A stretch of 64,000 nucleotides of DNA from Acanthacorydalis orientalis (Eukaryota > Arthropoda > Insecta > Megaloptera > Corydalidae): assembly GCA_034766995.1 (NCBI GenBank), contig CM068313.1, positions 10,151,083 to 10,215,082 on the forward strand. The letters run 5' to 3'. A program made the translations under genes and the position numbers. Positions 36,225-48,118 of the stretch are shown one piece after another. Position 1 is the stretch's first letter. Each line of letters starts with the position of its first letter. The notes under the pieces were generated by a model. The model saw only the letters and a program-made list of their open reading frames with translations, ran no database searches and was not told the DNA's origin.

Positions 36225-36505
36225 AATTTTAATTTTTAATTTATTAAAAGTGAATTCTTATTTTGCTCCATAAACCACAATATTTTTTTTTTGATCTAAA
36301 ACTTTTATTATTAATTATTTTCAATAATCCCCTTTAATAAATTGTCGCTCTGAGGATCAAAGCGTCGCCATTGAAATGTGGATAAATGATAATCGAAAAT
36401 AATCAATAATGATTTATTGAATATTTTCGATCGAAAATTTTGGTGTGGTTTGTAGGGAGCAAAAACAATTCTTTTGTAAAATCTCATTTAGTTACACTGT
36501 CATTT
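36225..36505. repeat. Foldback family F, both arms
   Basis: Left arm: AAAGTGAATTCTTATTTTGC, TCCATAAACCACAATATTTT. Right arm: AATCAATAATGATTTATTGA, ATATTTTCGATCGAAAATTT, GTGTGGTTTGTAGGGAGC. The centre CGCTCTGAGGATCAAAGCGT followed by CGCCATTGAAATGTGG is shared with the copy at 37129, suggesting a local duplication. Confidence 0.8.
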
Positions 36506-36562
36506 TTTTTTTAATAATTGAAATTGTTTGTATTGTTTAATTTAATCCAATATCTTCTTGTA

Positions 36563-37128
36563 TTAGGTTGATAGAAAAATAATTGAGGTTTGTGATCTTT
36601 AAATTCATAAAAATTTCAAGCATTTTCGATTTTCCTAGCTGTTTTAAGTGGTCCAGAATTGTTGGGTAACCAATCCCTAACTTTTGTACAAACTATCGAA
36701 TTGTTGTCAACTAACGCCTTCAGTTGATCGTTAGGAACTGAAGAATGTCCACGAACTTCTTCACCTTCAAGGCTCTCATCCTAAGCATGAAATTTTTAGA
36801 ACCACCATTACATTGTACATTCCTTAAGAGTACCCACATCAAAAGCACAGTTTAGTTTACGAGCAGTTTCTGCTACTTTAACATCCGTTTTGAAGTCATA
36901 CAAAAAATTGCTCTTATTAGATTCTTTTCAATCTTTAATTCAATATACCAATTTAAAAATTAATAAATTAGTAAATTAATAATAAAACTAAAGTCGACGT
37001 TATCAAAATACAGATCGAAAAATCAACTTAAAATAATATTAATATGAACTCGATGAAATGACACTATTGAAAAAAATGAAGGTTAGAATTCAGAAAACAT
37101 AACCACAATTATTTTCCTATCAACTTAA
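36563..37128 (-). mobile_element. mar-A mariner, internally deleted, 566 bases
   Basis: TTAGGTTGATAGAAAAATAA and AATTATTTTCCTATCAACTT plus AA are the terminal repeats, with TA on both sides. The minus strand carries the transposase N-terminal region, including an EDEE-like segment near 36760, with multiple stops. It lies between two similar foldback copies. Confidence 0.85.
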
Positions 37129-37358
37129 TATTAAAAGTAAATTCCTTTTTCACTCCATAAACCACACTAATTTTTTTTGATTTAAAATATTCAGTAATTT
37201 ATAATTGATGATTTTTAATTGTCCCCTTTGGTAAATTGGGACTCTGAAAATAATAGTGTTGCTATTGAAATGGGCATAAAGTCAATCGAAAAGAATCAAT
37301 ACTAATTTATTGAACATTTTTGATCGAATGTTTCGATTCTAATCTAATATCTGCTTGT
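37129..37358. repeat. Foldback family F, both arms
   Basis: Left arm: AAAAGTAAATTCCTTTTTCA, CTCCATAAACCACACTAATT. Right arm: AATCAATACTAATTTATTGA, ACATTTTTGATCG. The sequence after it, TCTAATATCTGCTTGTAAAT, resembles the left flank of the neighbouring mariner (TCCAATATCTTCTTGTA) and so looks like an unfilled version of that insertion site. Confidence 0.75.
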
Positions 37359-37370
37359 AAATATTTTGGT

Positions 37371-37840
37371 ATACAAATTAATTTTATATAGAAAATGAAT
37401 GTTTTCAAAAAATGGAATACAATTCAATCCTCAATATATTGTACAACTTTATTCCATCTGCTAGATAAGTGATGAATCCCTTGTCGAAAAAGTCGGCTTC
37501 GCGTCGATAAAATCGTAAAGCATTTCCGGATCTCTTCCACTGTTTAAGCGTTTTTTGTATGTTCTATGCGTCAAAATATTTCCTCCAAATCTGAACAAAT
37601 CCCGCGGCTTTGGAAGCATTTTTTCAACTGAACGTGAAAAATAGGCCATGCCTGATGTACTGCTTTTCGGACGCCATTGTATTCACTACTGTTTTGTGAG
37701 GTTATGCCAACTGCTTGGCCAAGATATATAGTGTTTTTAAATATTCAGGTTGGCCTTTCACACGGCGAGAAAATATTTTAAGTGAAAACAAAGTCATGAT
37801 TGATACAATTTAAAAGCACCGAATTAATTTTTACATTTAA
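37371..37840 (-). mobile_element. mar-B, mariner-derived MITE, 470 bases
   Basis: Ends TATACAAATTAATTTTAT and CCGAATTAATTTTTACATTT. The minus strand starts ATGGCGTCCGAAAAGCAGTA (MASEKQYIRHGLFFTFS, stop) and after a THRTYKKR-like segment jumps to the C-terminal FIDAK and FFDKGF region. This is the best copy for seeing the N-to-C fusion. Confidence 0.85.
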
Positions 37841-37844
37841 TATT

Positions 37845-39690
37845 TTGAGGGTGATTTATTTCTCAAAACTTTTTCAAAGCTTTCTCTTTTAAGATGTAGC
37901 ATTCTTATCGAAATGTTCATGAGAATTTAAAAGGACAATAACAATTATTAAAGATTTTATAGGCACACTTCTGCGTAGTTTCAGATATTAATTTAACCGT
38001 GAGAGTGAATTTAACTGCATTTGAAATTATAATTGAGAAACGAAATAATTTATAATTTGATCAGCAAAAAAATAAACATTTAGTGGGATTAAGTCAGATA
38101 AATCAATTAACTTATCTATGATATCCAAAGGCAACAAAAAATCATAACATTAAAGATTCCTGGAAATTAACTAACTGGATTCTCGACATTTCATTGCAAT
38201 AATCAACAGATTACTTCAGTCGAAAATTAAATACTGATTTTTATTACTTTACTCAGGTACGAAATCTCAAAAAGTATCAAATGCATCCCCAGAATTGGTG
38301 CAGGAATCAGAATACAACAAATCATTCTCTAATCTATAGTTTTAAAAAATCACAAATTTCTCACTAACTGAAATTCATAACAACAGAAGTGAACGATTTT
38401 GCATGTTTAGAAAAGAAAGGAATTGTAAAACGATAAACAGAAAATGAATTTACGAATATTGAATCTATATTTTGATCAATTGCCTAATTTCAAACATTTC
38501 TTTTTTATTTCTTTGAAGTAATTTTGTCTCTCTCGAAATTTATCATTTTATTTAATTAGTGTTCTAATTATATATATATATATACATATATATGTATATA
38601 TATATATTATATATATGTAAACAAACACAAGTATATTAAATTTTACAGAATTTAAAAAAATGTACAATGTAAAATAAAAGATTAAAATATTAATTAATAA
38701 AAGAGTAATAATTTCAAATATGGAATTAAATATAAATTACATAAAGTAATATAATTATAATATTTTAATGAACTATATAAATAAATTTAATTGAAAAAAT
38801 ATGTGATTTACAAAAGTTAAAAAATAATATTTCTTTTTTTTTAATTGAAAAGCATACACTCATATCATTTTTCAATTATGCTCGCTTGTTGAATTTCACC
38901 AATTATCTACAACTTTATTACCACATTAACAATATTGTTTGTTCCATAACTTGTTCATTCTCCAAGTTTTGTAATGAGAAGTGTTTGCGAACTACAGGTA
39001 CGGACTTTTACATACTTAAAAAACAAAGTTTTTTTCTTCAGCCTGTCATTATTATTATATTAAGGATTTCAATAATTATTATAAGAAAAAAAATCATCTT
39101 TAAAGTGTATTCATTAGAATATCAAAATATTGTTGTTAGGTGTTATTTTTAGAAATGAATTATTGTTTTTATCATAAACAGCATTATTTTTTAATATCTG
39201 TTTAAACTATTTATTTAAACATTTTCTTTTAAGTTATTTTTACACATCATGTATTGATTATTTTATCATAGACATTTTTTTTAGGTTACAGGTAATATCT
39301 TTAAAAATAATTGTTTTAAAATATAAAAATTTGAAATAATTTCTTGAAACTGATCTGACTTGAAGTGAGCAAATCAAATCAAACTTGACTAAATCTGGTC
39401 GGGCCTGTCTTGACCAGATTGGATCAGATTACAATTGACTAAATGTAAACAGATCTAACCAGACGACCAACGAGTTGAAATAAAAAAATTTTTCTTGTAT
39501 TTCCGAGGAAATAATTCAGGTCAGTTCGTTCTTTAAAACGTTATATTTTAAAAAATTGTATTTTTAAAAAATGTTTTTTAAAAAAGAAAAGTTATTTGAA
39601 TTGTTTTTGAAGAATTTTCCATCTACGTTTATTTAATTCCACTCGAGGTTACAGTACAACAAACATCCAATAATGTTAAACGTTCATAAA
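37845..39690. other. AT-rich sequence with little structure
   Basis: It holds interrupted (TA)n at 38572-38610 and a short inverted repeat AATCTGGTC...GACCAGATT at 39392-39420. A very degenerate family F trace near 37850-38030 is not convincing. Confidence 0.45.
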
Positions 39691-39694
39691 ATAA

Positions 39695-39982
39695 AATCTC
39701 GATACCACCCTGTCAAAAGATCTGGCAGCATCGAATCTTGTGGGTGTAGCCGTTTGGGATCCGAATGCGACAGAGTTAGCCACGCATACCTGGCATTACC
39801 GGATGCCTGCCGACGTCCTTTATCTGTGTAATCATCGTGAGCATCCATATTTTATGAGTTTGGTCAAGCCACCGTTACATGCCGCACAGCAATGTAGCCG
39901 CTGCACCACAACAGCCGGAGTCCCGGAACTGTGCGGAGAGTCGGTCGTGCGAGCCTGTTCGATACAACGTTCACTACATTGA
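39695..39982 (+). CDS. Unassigned open frame in a GC-rich island
   Basis: A frame of about 95 codons stays open from the stop at 39692 to TGA at 39980. It includes SKDLAASNLVGVAVWDPNAT, THTWHYRMPADVLYLCNHRE and HPYFMSLVKPPLHAAQQ. There is no ATG at its beginning, so as a eukaryotic gene it would need an upstream exon. The composition is strikingly richer in GC than either flank. I recognise no family. Possibilities are a coding exon, an old retroelement piece, or a non-coding conserved element whose GC content keeps a frame open by chance. Confidence 0.25.
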   Translation, partial: NLDTTLSKDLAASNLVGVAVWDPNATELATHTWHYRMPADVLYLCNHREHPYFMSLVKPPLHAAQQCSRCTTTAGVPELCGESVVRACSIQRSLH

Positions 39983-40191
39983 TGTGTGTACTCGAACACG
40001 CATATATTGCTTCCTCGCATATTTTTCTATATATTACATTTTTTTTCTATAGAGTTTCGTTCTAATGTATGTAATTGACGAAAAGTATATGGAATTTAAT
40101 ATAACATTTATTGAATATTGAACTATACTTATATACATACATATATATATATATATATATACATAAATACATACGAGAGAGTTTTGATAAG

Positions 40192-40735
40192 TATGGTAAA
40201 AGAGCAAGTTAAAAATCGATTTTATTTCTCAACATAGTTTCAATTGACGGATGTATGCTTGATCCAGCGAGTCTGCAAAATACGCATTTACACGGTGCTT
40301 TCCAAGTTTGGGAAGAGGAAAAACTCGCACGAGGCCAAGTCCGGAAAATAGGACGGATGAGGAATCAATTTGAAGCCTAATTCGTGCAATTTTGTACATT
40401 GCAATGGGCGATTTGTATGAAGATGCGTTGTCCTAGTGAAAGGACACTTTTTTGTGCGCCAATCTTGGGCGTTTTTCTTTCAGCTCTTCATTCAAACGGT
40501 CCAGAAATGTTGCATAATATGCTCCTGTTATCGTTTTTTCCTTCGTTAAGTAGTCGATCAAGATGATTCTTTAAGAATCACAAAAAACAGTGACCATCAC
40601 CTTCTCAGCCTACAAAACAGTTTTCGTCTTCTTCGACACACTTTCACCAGTCGTTGTCTACTGCTTTGTATACTGCTTCGACTCAGGTGTGTGTAGTGGT
40701 GGATCAATGTTACATCCACGGAGTCCTAGTTTTCT
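40192..40735 (-). mobile_element. mar-C mariner relic, catalytic and C-terminal half
   Basis: The minus strand reads KKVMVTVFCDS-like sequence, then TITGAYYATFLDRLNEELKE (with breaks), KRPRLAHKKVSFH, a stop, DNASSYKSPIAMYKIARI, and a C-terminal VNAYFADSLDQAYIRQLKLC. The order matches mariner transposases with the FHQDNAP and YFADLDKSYY-type motifs, a lineage distinct from mar-A. Several stops and frameshifts kill it. The N-terminal half is missing. Confidence 0.8.
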
Positions 40736-40736
40736 C

Positions 40737-40853
40737 AACAGATAGAGCAAATTTATATAAAACAATAGAAGATATTTTGAGGATTGAAATGAATTCCATT
40801 TTTCCGTTAATATTAATTTGCTATGAAAAAGGCTACGAATTAATTTATACATA
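40737..40853 (+). mobile_element. mar-B, 3' end fragment
   Basis: CAACAGATAGAGCAAATTTA, GGAAGATATTTTGAGGATTG-like sequence and the end CGAATTAATTTATACAT match the other mar-B copies; one frame gives NR, stop, SKFI, stop, NNRRYFED. It directly abuts the mar-C relic. Confidence 0.7.
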
Positions 40854-41299
40854 GAATAAATATAGTGAATTTTCTATTATGAACTTCTCTTGTAAAAAAA
40901 TTCTCGTTTTGATAAAAAGATAGTTACTGAAAATAACTTTAACGACATGCTGCTCATTAATTCTTTATAAAAAAAGTTTTTTTACAACGAATAAAATGAG
41001 ATACTGAGACCAAATTTATTATCAAGAGATTTTTTTCTATATTTTACTCAGAAATATATAAAAGCTGGATCACATATTAAATGATGAAATAAATACTATT
41101 AGTAGCTTAAAACATGTTAATATAAAATATTATATTTAAAAATGAATATGTAGTGATAATAAATGTCCTTCTCAAATAAGCATGTATAAAAAAGTCTAAT
41201 AAAAATCGACATATATTTCCAATTAAAGTAGTTATCAAAAGCAAAAAAAAAAAAACATCACGGAAAAAAAATTGGAAAAGATAAAAACTCGAGTCAGGG

Positions 41300-41840
41300 A
41301 AAAACCCGTGTTTTACAATTCAAATAAATCGGGTGTCCGATAAAAAAAGTGCGTTTCCGTGCAACTTGGTATATTTTGTTCTTGCTTTATGAAACGCCGC
41401 GATAACGGAAAGGAAATCCATAAAAAGCACACTGATTATTGATATTCGTGCGATATTTTCACAGAGTGGATAAACTTGATACCTCCGCCCGCCATTCAGT
41501 CGAGTAATACGAAATTTCTTTGATATGTCAAATACAATTTTGAGTGGTGCTCTCCTTCCGCATAATAATGACATTCAAACACGACGACCGTGTCATTCGA
41601 TGAAATGTTCACCGCTCGAAATGGAACCTCGACCGAAATGTCTGTAACTCGAATCTCGTTTTTTTTTCTCTCACTCTGCTACGTTTTTTATATACCGTGC
41701 GTTTTATATTCGACACGAAACAACGTAGTTTCTCAAACGTCGCCACAATTCGTTCGACGTTGAAGGTGTATGCTTCTTCATGTCTTTCACGTCGAGACAA
41801 TTCTCTTCGTCTGTATTTCATTCGCAAACTGGACGACTCT
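41300..41840. other. Higher-GC island with open frames
   Basis: Two minus-strand frames of 84 and 72 codons (41320-41574 and 41609-41827) and one shorter plus-strand frame are open, the usual sign of composition rather than coding. None resembles a protein I know. Candidate 5' exon, promoter or conserved element. Confidence 0.3.
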
Positions 41841-42324
41841 TTAAAATCAAATATATGTTCCGTTTATTTCTTTTAAATGTATGTTCGTCAAATATCAAAC
41901 ATTTGATTTTTTTATCTCGAATTTATACAGCGTTACGATCGATTTTCAAAATGTCGATATTTTGGAAATTTATGTTAGAAATTTTATCAGTGAAACAGCA
42001 TGCTTGAAGCTACATACTTTTTTTAATCAAATTATTGATTGGTTATTATCTCATCTGAAACACTATTTCTAGGATAATGGCATCATTCTCATAGAAAATG
42101 TAATCTTTTTTTATATACTTAGTTTCATCAATCATCAAAGATTAATTTTTTCAGTCTAGTTTTTTTTCTATAAGTTATAATGTTCATTATTTGACTAAAC
42201 TAATTAATTGTTTTAAAATATTATTAGTTCTCTTATAATATCTAAACTAATTTTATGTGTTTTTTATACAAATTCTACTATTTGATTATTTCATATACAT
42301 TAAAAATATTATAAAAAGTATTTA

Positions 42325-42612
42325 TTAGATTCGGAAAAAATAATTGTGGTTTATGACCTTCAAATTCATATATATTTTTCTCTTTTTTGATTTTACTGTT
42401 TTAAGTGGTCCAGAACTGTTTGATAACTAACGCTTAACTTTTGTGAAAGCTCTCGAATTGTTGTTCATTGTTCTGATTCAAACTAACGTCTTTAGTTGAT
42501 CGTTATAAAAAAGGACGCCCTTGACTTTCTTGATATCCAAGGTTCTCAATTCCAGCACGACATTTTTGGAACCACCATTGCACCATATGTTCCTTAACAG
42601 TACCCACAATAT
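42325..42612 (-). mobile_element. mar-A mariner, truncated
   Basis: After a TA, TTAGATTCGGAAAAAATAAT and TTTATGACCTTCAAATTCAT mark the terminal part. The minus strand then reads a LSYQTVLDHLKQ-like segment and part of the EDEEG linker. It stops at CAGTACCCACAATATATATA, where AT-rich sequence takes over. Confidence 0.7.
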
Positions 42613-43405
42613 ATATATTTTGCATATTTCATACAAATCAATTACGTATCAGTTCAAAAACTATAATTATTCTTATCTGCATTCCAAACTACTTTCACTA
42701 TTATTTAATGCAATTCACATTCCACGAATTCAGATATTTTTTAATGGAATACTGTTGTGCACTTTATTGCATCATTCTATTAAAATATCCAGCTGCATTT
42801 AAAAATCAACAATTATAATTCGCATAGTTGAAAAAGAACAACATGCGATAAAAGCATTTAAATAGTTGCCATTTCTGGGAAATAAAATGTAACGTTTGAA
42901 ATTTTAATTAGTTCGTTTATAGTGTTTAGAATGAAACGCTTTTTATGAGTATAACAACATATTATTTTTTTTGTTTTAATATATAAAGAGAAAGGAATTC
43001 TTTTCAAGTGTATATTCCTGGAAAATTGTTATACGTTTTAAAAAGTGTACTCTAACCGTTTTTTACTTACAAATTAATATTTAAACGTTCTTCTTATACT
43101 ATTTATAAAATTAATAATCATGTTCCATGAATGGTGTTATACGAATATTAAAAAAATATTAATTAAAATTAAAACTTTATAAAATTATTTATTAGTTTTG
43201 AAAATTGATGTATTTTTAATTAGTTTTATTACAAATAATAATAATAAAATATTTTTAAGGATATTACTATGAAAGGAAAAAAATAATTAATTTAATTTAT
43301 AAAGTAATCGGAAATTTAACAGACGAATATATTTTATAAAAAAGAATAGTTTTTATCATAATATCATAAATTAATCTTTTGTAATATTTTAAATATAAAT
43401 AAATA

Positions 43406-43438
<33 letters not shown>

Positions 43439-43530
43439 GCCAGAGAAACGGGAAAATTTCGAAACAAAATAATTAAATGAATGTTTATTTTTACATAAAT
43501 TTATTTACATATTCTTGTTGCTATATCGAG
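42613..43530. other. AT-rich sequence, nothing recognised
   Basis: Apart from a short (TA)n tract at 43409-43437 no feature was found. Confidence 0.5.
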
Positions 43531-44215
43531 CAATTTTATTTTTTAAAAATAACGCTTGATAGATGTGTAACATTTTGGAGCACGAACTCACTCTTCTTCG
43601 AGAAACTTTCATTACATGTCTTAATATGGACGCATGGTGAATCCTCGCAATTTCTTCTCGGATTTTTAATTTAAGTTCAGGAATATTGTGTGGATGATAA
43701 TATACGCCTTGATCTTTAGACAAACCCAAAGAATATAATCTCAAACAATCAAATCTGGGGATTTTTCTGGCCAAAAAACATCTCCATTTTTGGAAATGAT
43801 ATGGTTCGGAAAGGCGCTCTTACAGCAATCATGGACACTTCAGCGGTATGACTTCTAGTCCCCATCTTACTAGAACGATGTAATTTGTGGAAATACAATT
43901 TATTCTTGCATCAGAAATATTGTAATCCTATGCGTTACAGTCAGCCTTAACACGATGATTTTTTCCTGGTATTCTGACAATTTTTCTGGAACGTAGATTT
44001 TAAAATTTAATATTAAACTAGTTTCCTCAAACTTTTGAATACACGAGTTGATGGCATGGGTGGTTGGTACCTGCTCACGATACGGAATGTTGCAATAATT
44101 ACGAAATAACTGTTGTACAGTTGTAACAGACTACCCATTTTTGTAAAATGATTTCATAGCAAAAGCTCGATGTGGACTGGATCACTCCATGTTTACTAAA
44201 TAGACATGAATAACT
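43530..44215 (-). mobile_element. mar-D transposase relic, internally deleted
   Basis: The N-terminal part, near 44200, is readable as AMKSFYKNGE and TTVQQLFRNYCNIPYREQVP, then TTHAINSCIQKFEET, a helix-turn-helix of the DUF4817 type found in insect transposases. The C-terminal part reads LGLSKDQGVYYHPHNIPELK, then LKIREEIARIHHASILRHVM, matching the DFFLWGxxKDxVY...L..RI...I motif of that family. Between them most of the DDE domain is missing. Breaks are numerous. Confidence 0.75.
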
Positions 44216-44372
44216 AACACTGTATTACTTAATTTAATCTCCCCCTTCAACGATAAGTGAACAAGCCTGCTTTTAAAATTTTCCACTCCATTGACACACC
44301 CGTTACATACACATACTTGTCAGGCCATTTATTTATTTGAAAAAAATTAAAGAATTTAAAAAACATTTTTGT

Positions 44373-44508
<136 letters not shown>

Positions 44509-44741
44509 TTCATTTTTATCACGTTTCTATGAATCAGAAAAGATTTAATTATTTATAAAATAAAATGTCATTAACTACGTCAGCAATGAAACTCATTAAA
44601 TATTCTTTGAATTTACAGTTTCGTGAACAGCACTAAATATTTTATGCGTTCAATTTTGAATAACATTAAAACATTTCGCACGTTAAGTACATGTGAATTT
44701 GTATAAAATTTATATTTTGATGCAAATTCATACATACATGC

Positions 44742-45143
44742 TATTATTAAATTTGCTCTAAATCAGGCTATTGAATTAAAAATGAAAAAAAAGCAAATAA
44801 TAGCATTTTTTATACAATTTAAAAATATGTGGTAAGGGAGAAGAAACTATTCGTAAACTAATTGATTTTTTGGTGTAGGTATTGGAAAGAAATGTAAGGT
44901 ACAATGGTGATTCTAAAAAAATTGTGCAGTGAACAAGAGCCTTGAAGTTGAAGAAGGTTGCGGGCGTCCTTCTTCAAGTCATAACGACCTACTGATAGCT
45001 TTATTTGAATTAGAATCACGTACAACAATTTGATAGCTTGCATGAAAGTTAGGCATTAGTCATCCAACAGTTCTGAACCACAAATGGAAAAATGTATATG
45101 AATTTAAAAATAATAAACCGTAATTATTTTTCTACCAACCTAA
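44742..45143 (+). mobile_element. mar-A mariner, truncated and internally deleted
   Basis: GGCTATTGAATTAAAAATGA is the leader and start codon region, followed by decayed N-terminal sequence with an EEGCGRPSS-like stretch near 44950. The right terminus is TAATTATTTTTCTACCAACC plus TAA before TA. The left terminal repeat is lost. Confidence 0.75.
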
Positions 45144-45519
45144 TAATAAAATTACTCGTTTTTTAAAACATTTACAAAGTAATTATAGTTTTTTTAGTAG
45201 ATTAAATGTAAAAAAGTATAATTGTTTAACAAATGTTAGTTTGAATTCATATTATTAAAGAATACCATTAGATAAAAAACAAACTCAAAGTTGAATCATA
45301 TATTTCATAATTACAAGAAAATCATACGAAAGAAATATTTCAATTTTCATATAAAAAATGTATATCACCTGAAAGTGCGACAGGAATAAACAATTCTAAA
45401 TTATATTCCGTGTATATTACAAGTCACTAACAAGCATTAAACCCATATTCTATATCAATTAAATTTAATTGATATTAAATATAAGAAAATGTAATCGACT
45501 GATCAATTTTCCATCTATA

Positions 45520-45760
45520 CATTATGGACAGTTGTTAGCAAAACGTTATCAAACTAACAACCCTTTCGGTTTGTTCGGTAAAGGGTCATTCGGGCATTTA
45601 AAATTTTAATGACTAAATGTAATGAATCAGCTTTGGTTTGTTCGATTCAATCGTTTAATTATCTTGTCAGCTAATGTGCGTTTACATTCGTCGGAAAGTA
45701 ATTTCAATTATACGCTAGTTTACGACAATATAATTATTTTCTACCAGACGGTCATTAATT
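45520..45760. other. Less AT-rich segment, candidate conserved element
   Basis: The sequence includes AACAACCCTTTCGGTTTGTT and TTAATTATCTTGTCAGCTAA, with homeodomain-like TAATTA cores. No open frame or repeat match. Confidence 0.25.
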
Positions 45761-45984
45761 ATACAATGTATGTCTTGCAAATATAAATTTTGTGTATAAA
45801 TTATATATATATATATACACACATTTTTTTAATTTTGAATATTAATTATGAATTATATTTGACTCTAGTAAAACTTGCATAGCGCTGTAAATCGCCAATG
45901 AATAAAACGATAGATATTTTCTAAGTAAAGAGCAGCATACAAGAATTAAACAAAAATATACATTATAATAGAGTGATTATACTA

Positions 45985-46070
45985 ACTAAATTCACTTTCA
46001 CTAATATTTTTCGCATCTCACAAACCACATAAAAAAAATCCTCAAGTATAGAAAAATCTGTTTTTTTCTC
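45985..46070 (-). repeat. Foldback family F, left arm
   Basis: ACTAAATTCACTTTCACTAA and CGCATCTCACAAACCACATA are the outer part of the arm; the core is lost and it passes into CAAGTATAGAAAAATCTG. Confidence 0.6.
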
Positions 46071-46539
46071 TGTAATATTTAATTATTAAATATTTTATTC
46101 GATAATATTAATATTCAATTACTGAATATATTAGTAAAAATGTTTGCATTTTATAAAGAAAAAATATTTAGAAAAATAATTTCTTCATACTGTCAAAAAA
46201 CTACTATTGTGACAACTTACCAGTTTTTAAGTCCATTTATCCAGTTCATTATCTTTAAAATATGATTTCATGTACTTTTTCAAAATTTTATAAAATATTC
46301 AAGTTTATCTCATCTAAAATATATTTGTAGAGTATCCTTTAGTTTAGCTTTAATTATCTGGTTGCTACAACAATGGAGTGCCAAATTATCAAAATATTTT
46401 TTTCCATTGAACAGTTCAAATAATACATTACTTTTCAATATTAAAAGATTTTAAAATTTTATTGTAAAACAAAAAGATATACATAGCTATAATTGCGAGA
46501 AACCATTGGTGTACATTCCACCTGACGAACAATCAATTT

Positions 46540-46660
46540 TTGGACCACTGCTGGTACATACTGAGTCATCGTGTTAATAATTGATTACTGATTATTTCAA
46601 ATGATTTCGTATCCATATTTTCAATTATTCTCAAAGCGCTAACATACAGAAATTGACTTA
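46540..46660 (-). repeat. Foldback family F, left inner arm
   Basis: GTTAATAATTGATTACTGAT and TATTCTCAAAGCGCTAACAT, with ACAGAAATTGACTT, mark the inner arm and centre. Confidence 0.45.
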
Positions 46661-46919
46661 AATTATTTTTTAAGACTTTCGAAATTCCTTATTTATTTAT
46701 GACAGGAAGAAACAATAGAAATAACGAAAATTACATTGAAGAAGACTTTTTTTTATTCTTGCTTATAAGAATTTCGACGGTGCTGCAAACTTCACCTCGC
46801 ATTTTTTCTAATAATATCATTTTGATGGTTTTTAATCTTTGATTTATTGAATGTGTTTCAAATACTTAAAAATGAAACTTTAAGAACAGTATTTTTTTAA
46901 AAAAATAAACTTTTTATCT

Positions 46920-47060
46920 TAATCTGTGACTAAATTCACTTTCACAAAAGGCTTTTTCACTCATTCTACCAACCAAACTTTTTTCCTGATGGAAAATATT
47001 CAGTAATTGGTTATTGATCATATTTGATAGTTATTCATACGTCCTTCGATTGAATGGAAC
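46920..47060 (-). repeat. Foldback family F, left arm
   Basis: CTGTGACTAAATTCACTTTC, CACTCATTCTACCAACCAAA and TTCAGTAATTGGTTATTGAT form a complete left arm. Confidence 0.7.
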
Positions 47061-47589
47061 ATTTAATAATCTCTAAACCATCCAAACATTATTCAAATTT
47101 TAAACCTTTTTTTAAAATTTACAAGATCAGTAAGATGGTGCCATCGTATATATTCTGAAGTTTTTCGGGCTAAACTGTGAGAAGTGGCAGTTTCAGTTCA
47201 TAGAATGAACTGAAAAATAGTTCTATAACTTCGAAAAAATGTCTAATTCAAGATAATTTCAGAAATTTTCAATTATGTAAATAGTAAGACTTAATGTTTG
47301 GAACTTACTGATTCTACTAGACTTGAATTAAAAAAAAATGTATTAATAAACATAATACGAGTATACACATATAATTGAAACTTACTATAATTAAAAAAAC
47401 GAAATATAATTATTTCAAGAGATTAAAAAATATTATTTTTTTGCTCACTGTATGCTTTTATGTATAAAAAATTATTTCATGACTCGAAAATTAAAACAAC
47501 TAAATTTACATTCACACGTGTATAAAATGTATACATGAATAATTATGTACATTGATATCCGACTATGCGTAAATGGACTGAATAAACCG

Positions 47590-47590
<1 letters not shown>

Positions 47591-47633
<43 letters not shown>
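47591..47633. repeat. (AT)n microsatellite
   Basis: About 21 AT units. Confidence 0.97.
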
Positions 47634-47636
<3 letters not shown>

Positions 47637-48067
47637 GAATTTATTAAAAATAAATACGTGTCCGCGGATTCGATCGTTATCTACATTTTAATATAGTCGA
47701 TGAGTGTTTACATAATCATTCGGTATCAATGATTCCGTTTCGAATACAATATTTGCTTTATTAATTAAACATAAAATTTATTGATGATATCGTCTCTACA
47801 ATGTTTCAGTTATATACATTTCATACTACGCTTCATATAATACAATATTAATTGGAACATGTCAATATTATTGTTTGGGCAGATACATGATTATTATATA
47901 ACAAATTACATACTCAATTTATGTAATATACACTTGATTCAGATACCAAAATCATTCAGAATTTTTAATAGTGAAATTCTCGAGTTCTCCATTTATTAAT
48001 CTGGGTATTAAACTTCATTTGAACTAGTATTATGTTTAATATATAAAAGTGTTTTACATTATTTATA

Positions 48068-48072
<5 letters not shown>

Positions 48073-48111
<39 letters not shown>
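48073..48111. repeat. (AT)n microsatellite
   Basis: About 19 AT units. Confidence 0.97.

Positions 48112-48118
<7 letters not shown>

Noticed and set aside
36225..37358. Foldback copies considered as a CRISPR-like or regulatory repeat array
   Set aside because: Copies are long, diverged, dispersed and inverted, with no regular spacers and no associated genes; they are transposon-like.
37845..38030. Possible degenerate family F copy
   Set aside because: Only GAGAGTGAATTTAACTGCAT matches convincingly; the core and order of motifs are not recoverable.
43505..43774. Minus-strand 89-codon frame read as a host gene
   Set aside because: It matches the C-terminal part of a DUF4817-type transposase and belongs to the mar-D relic.
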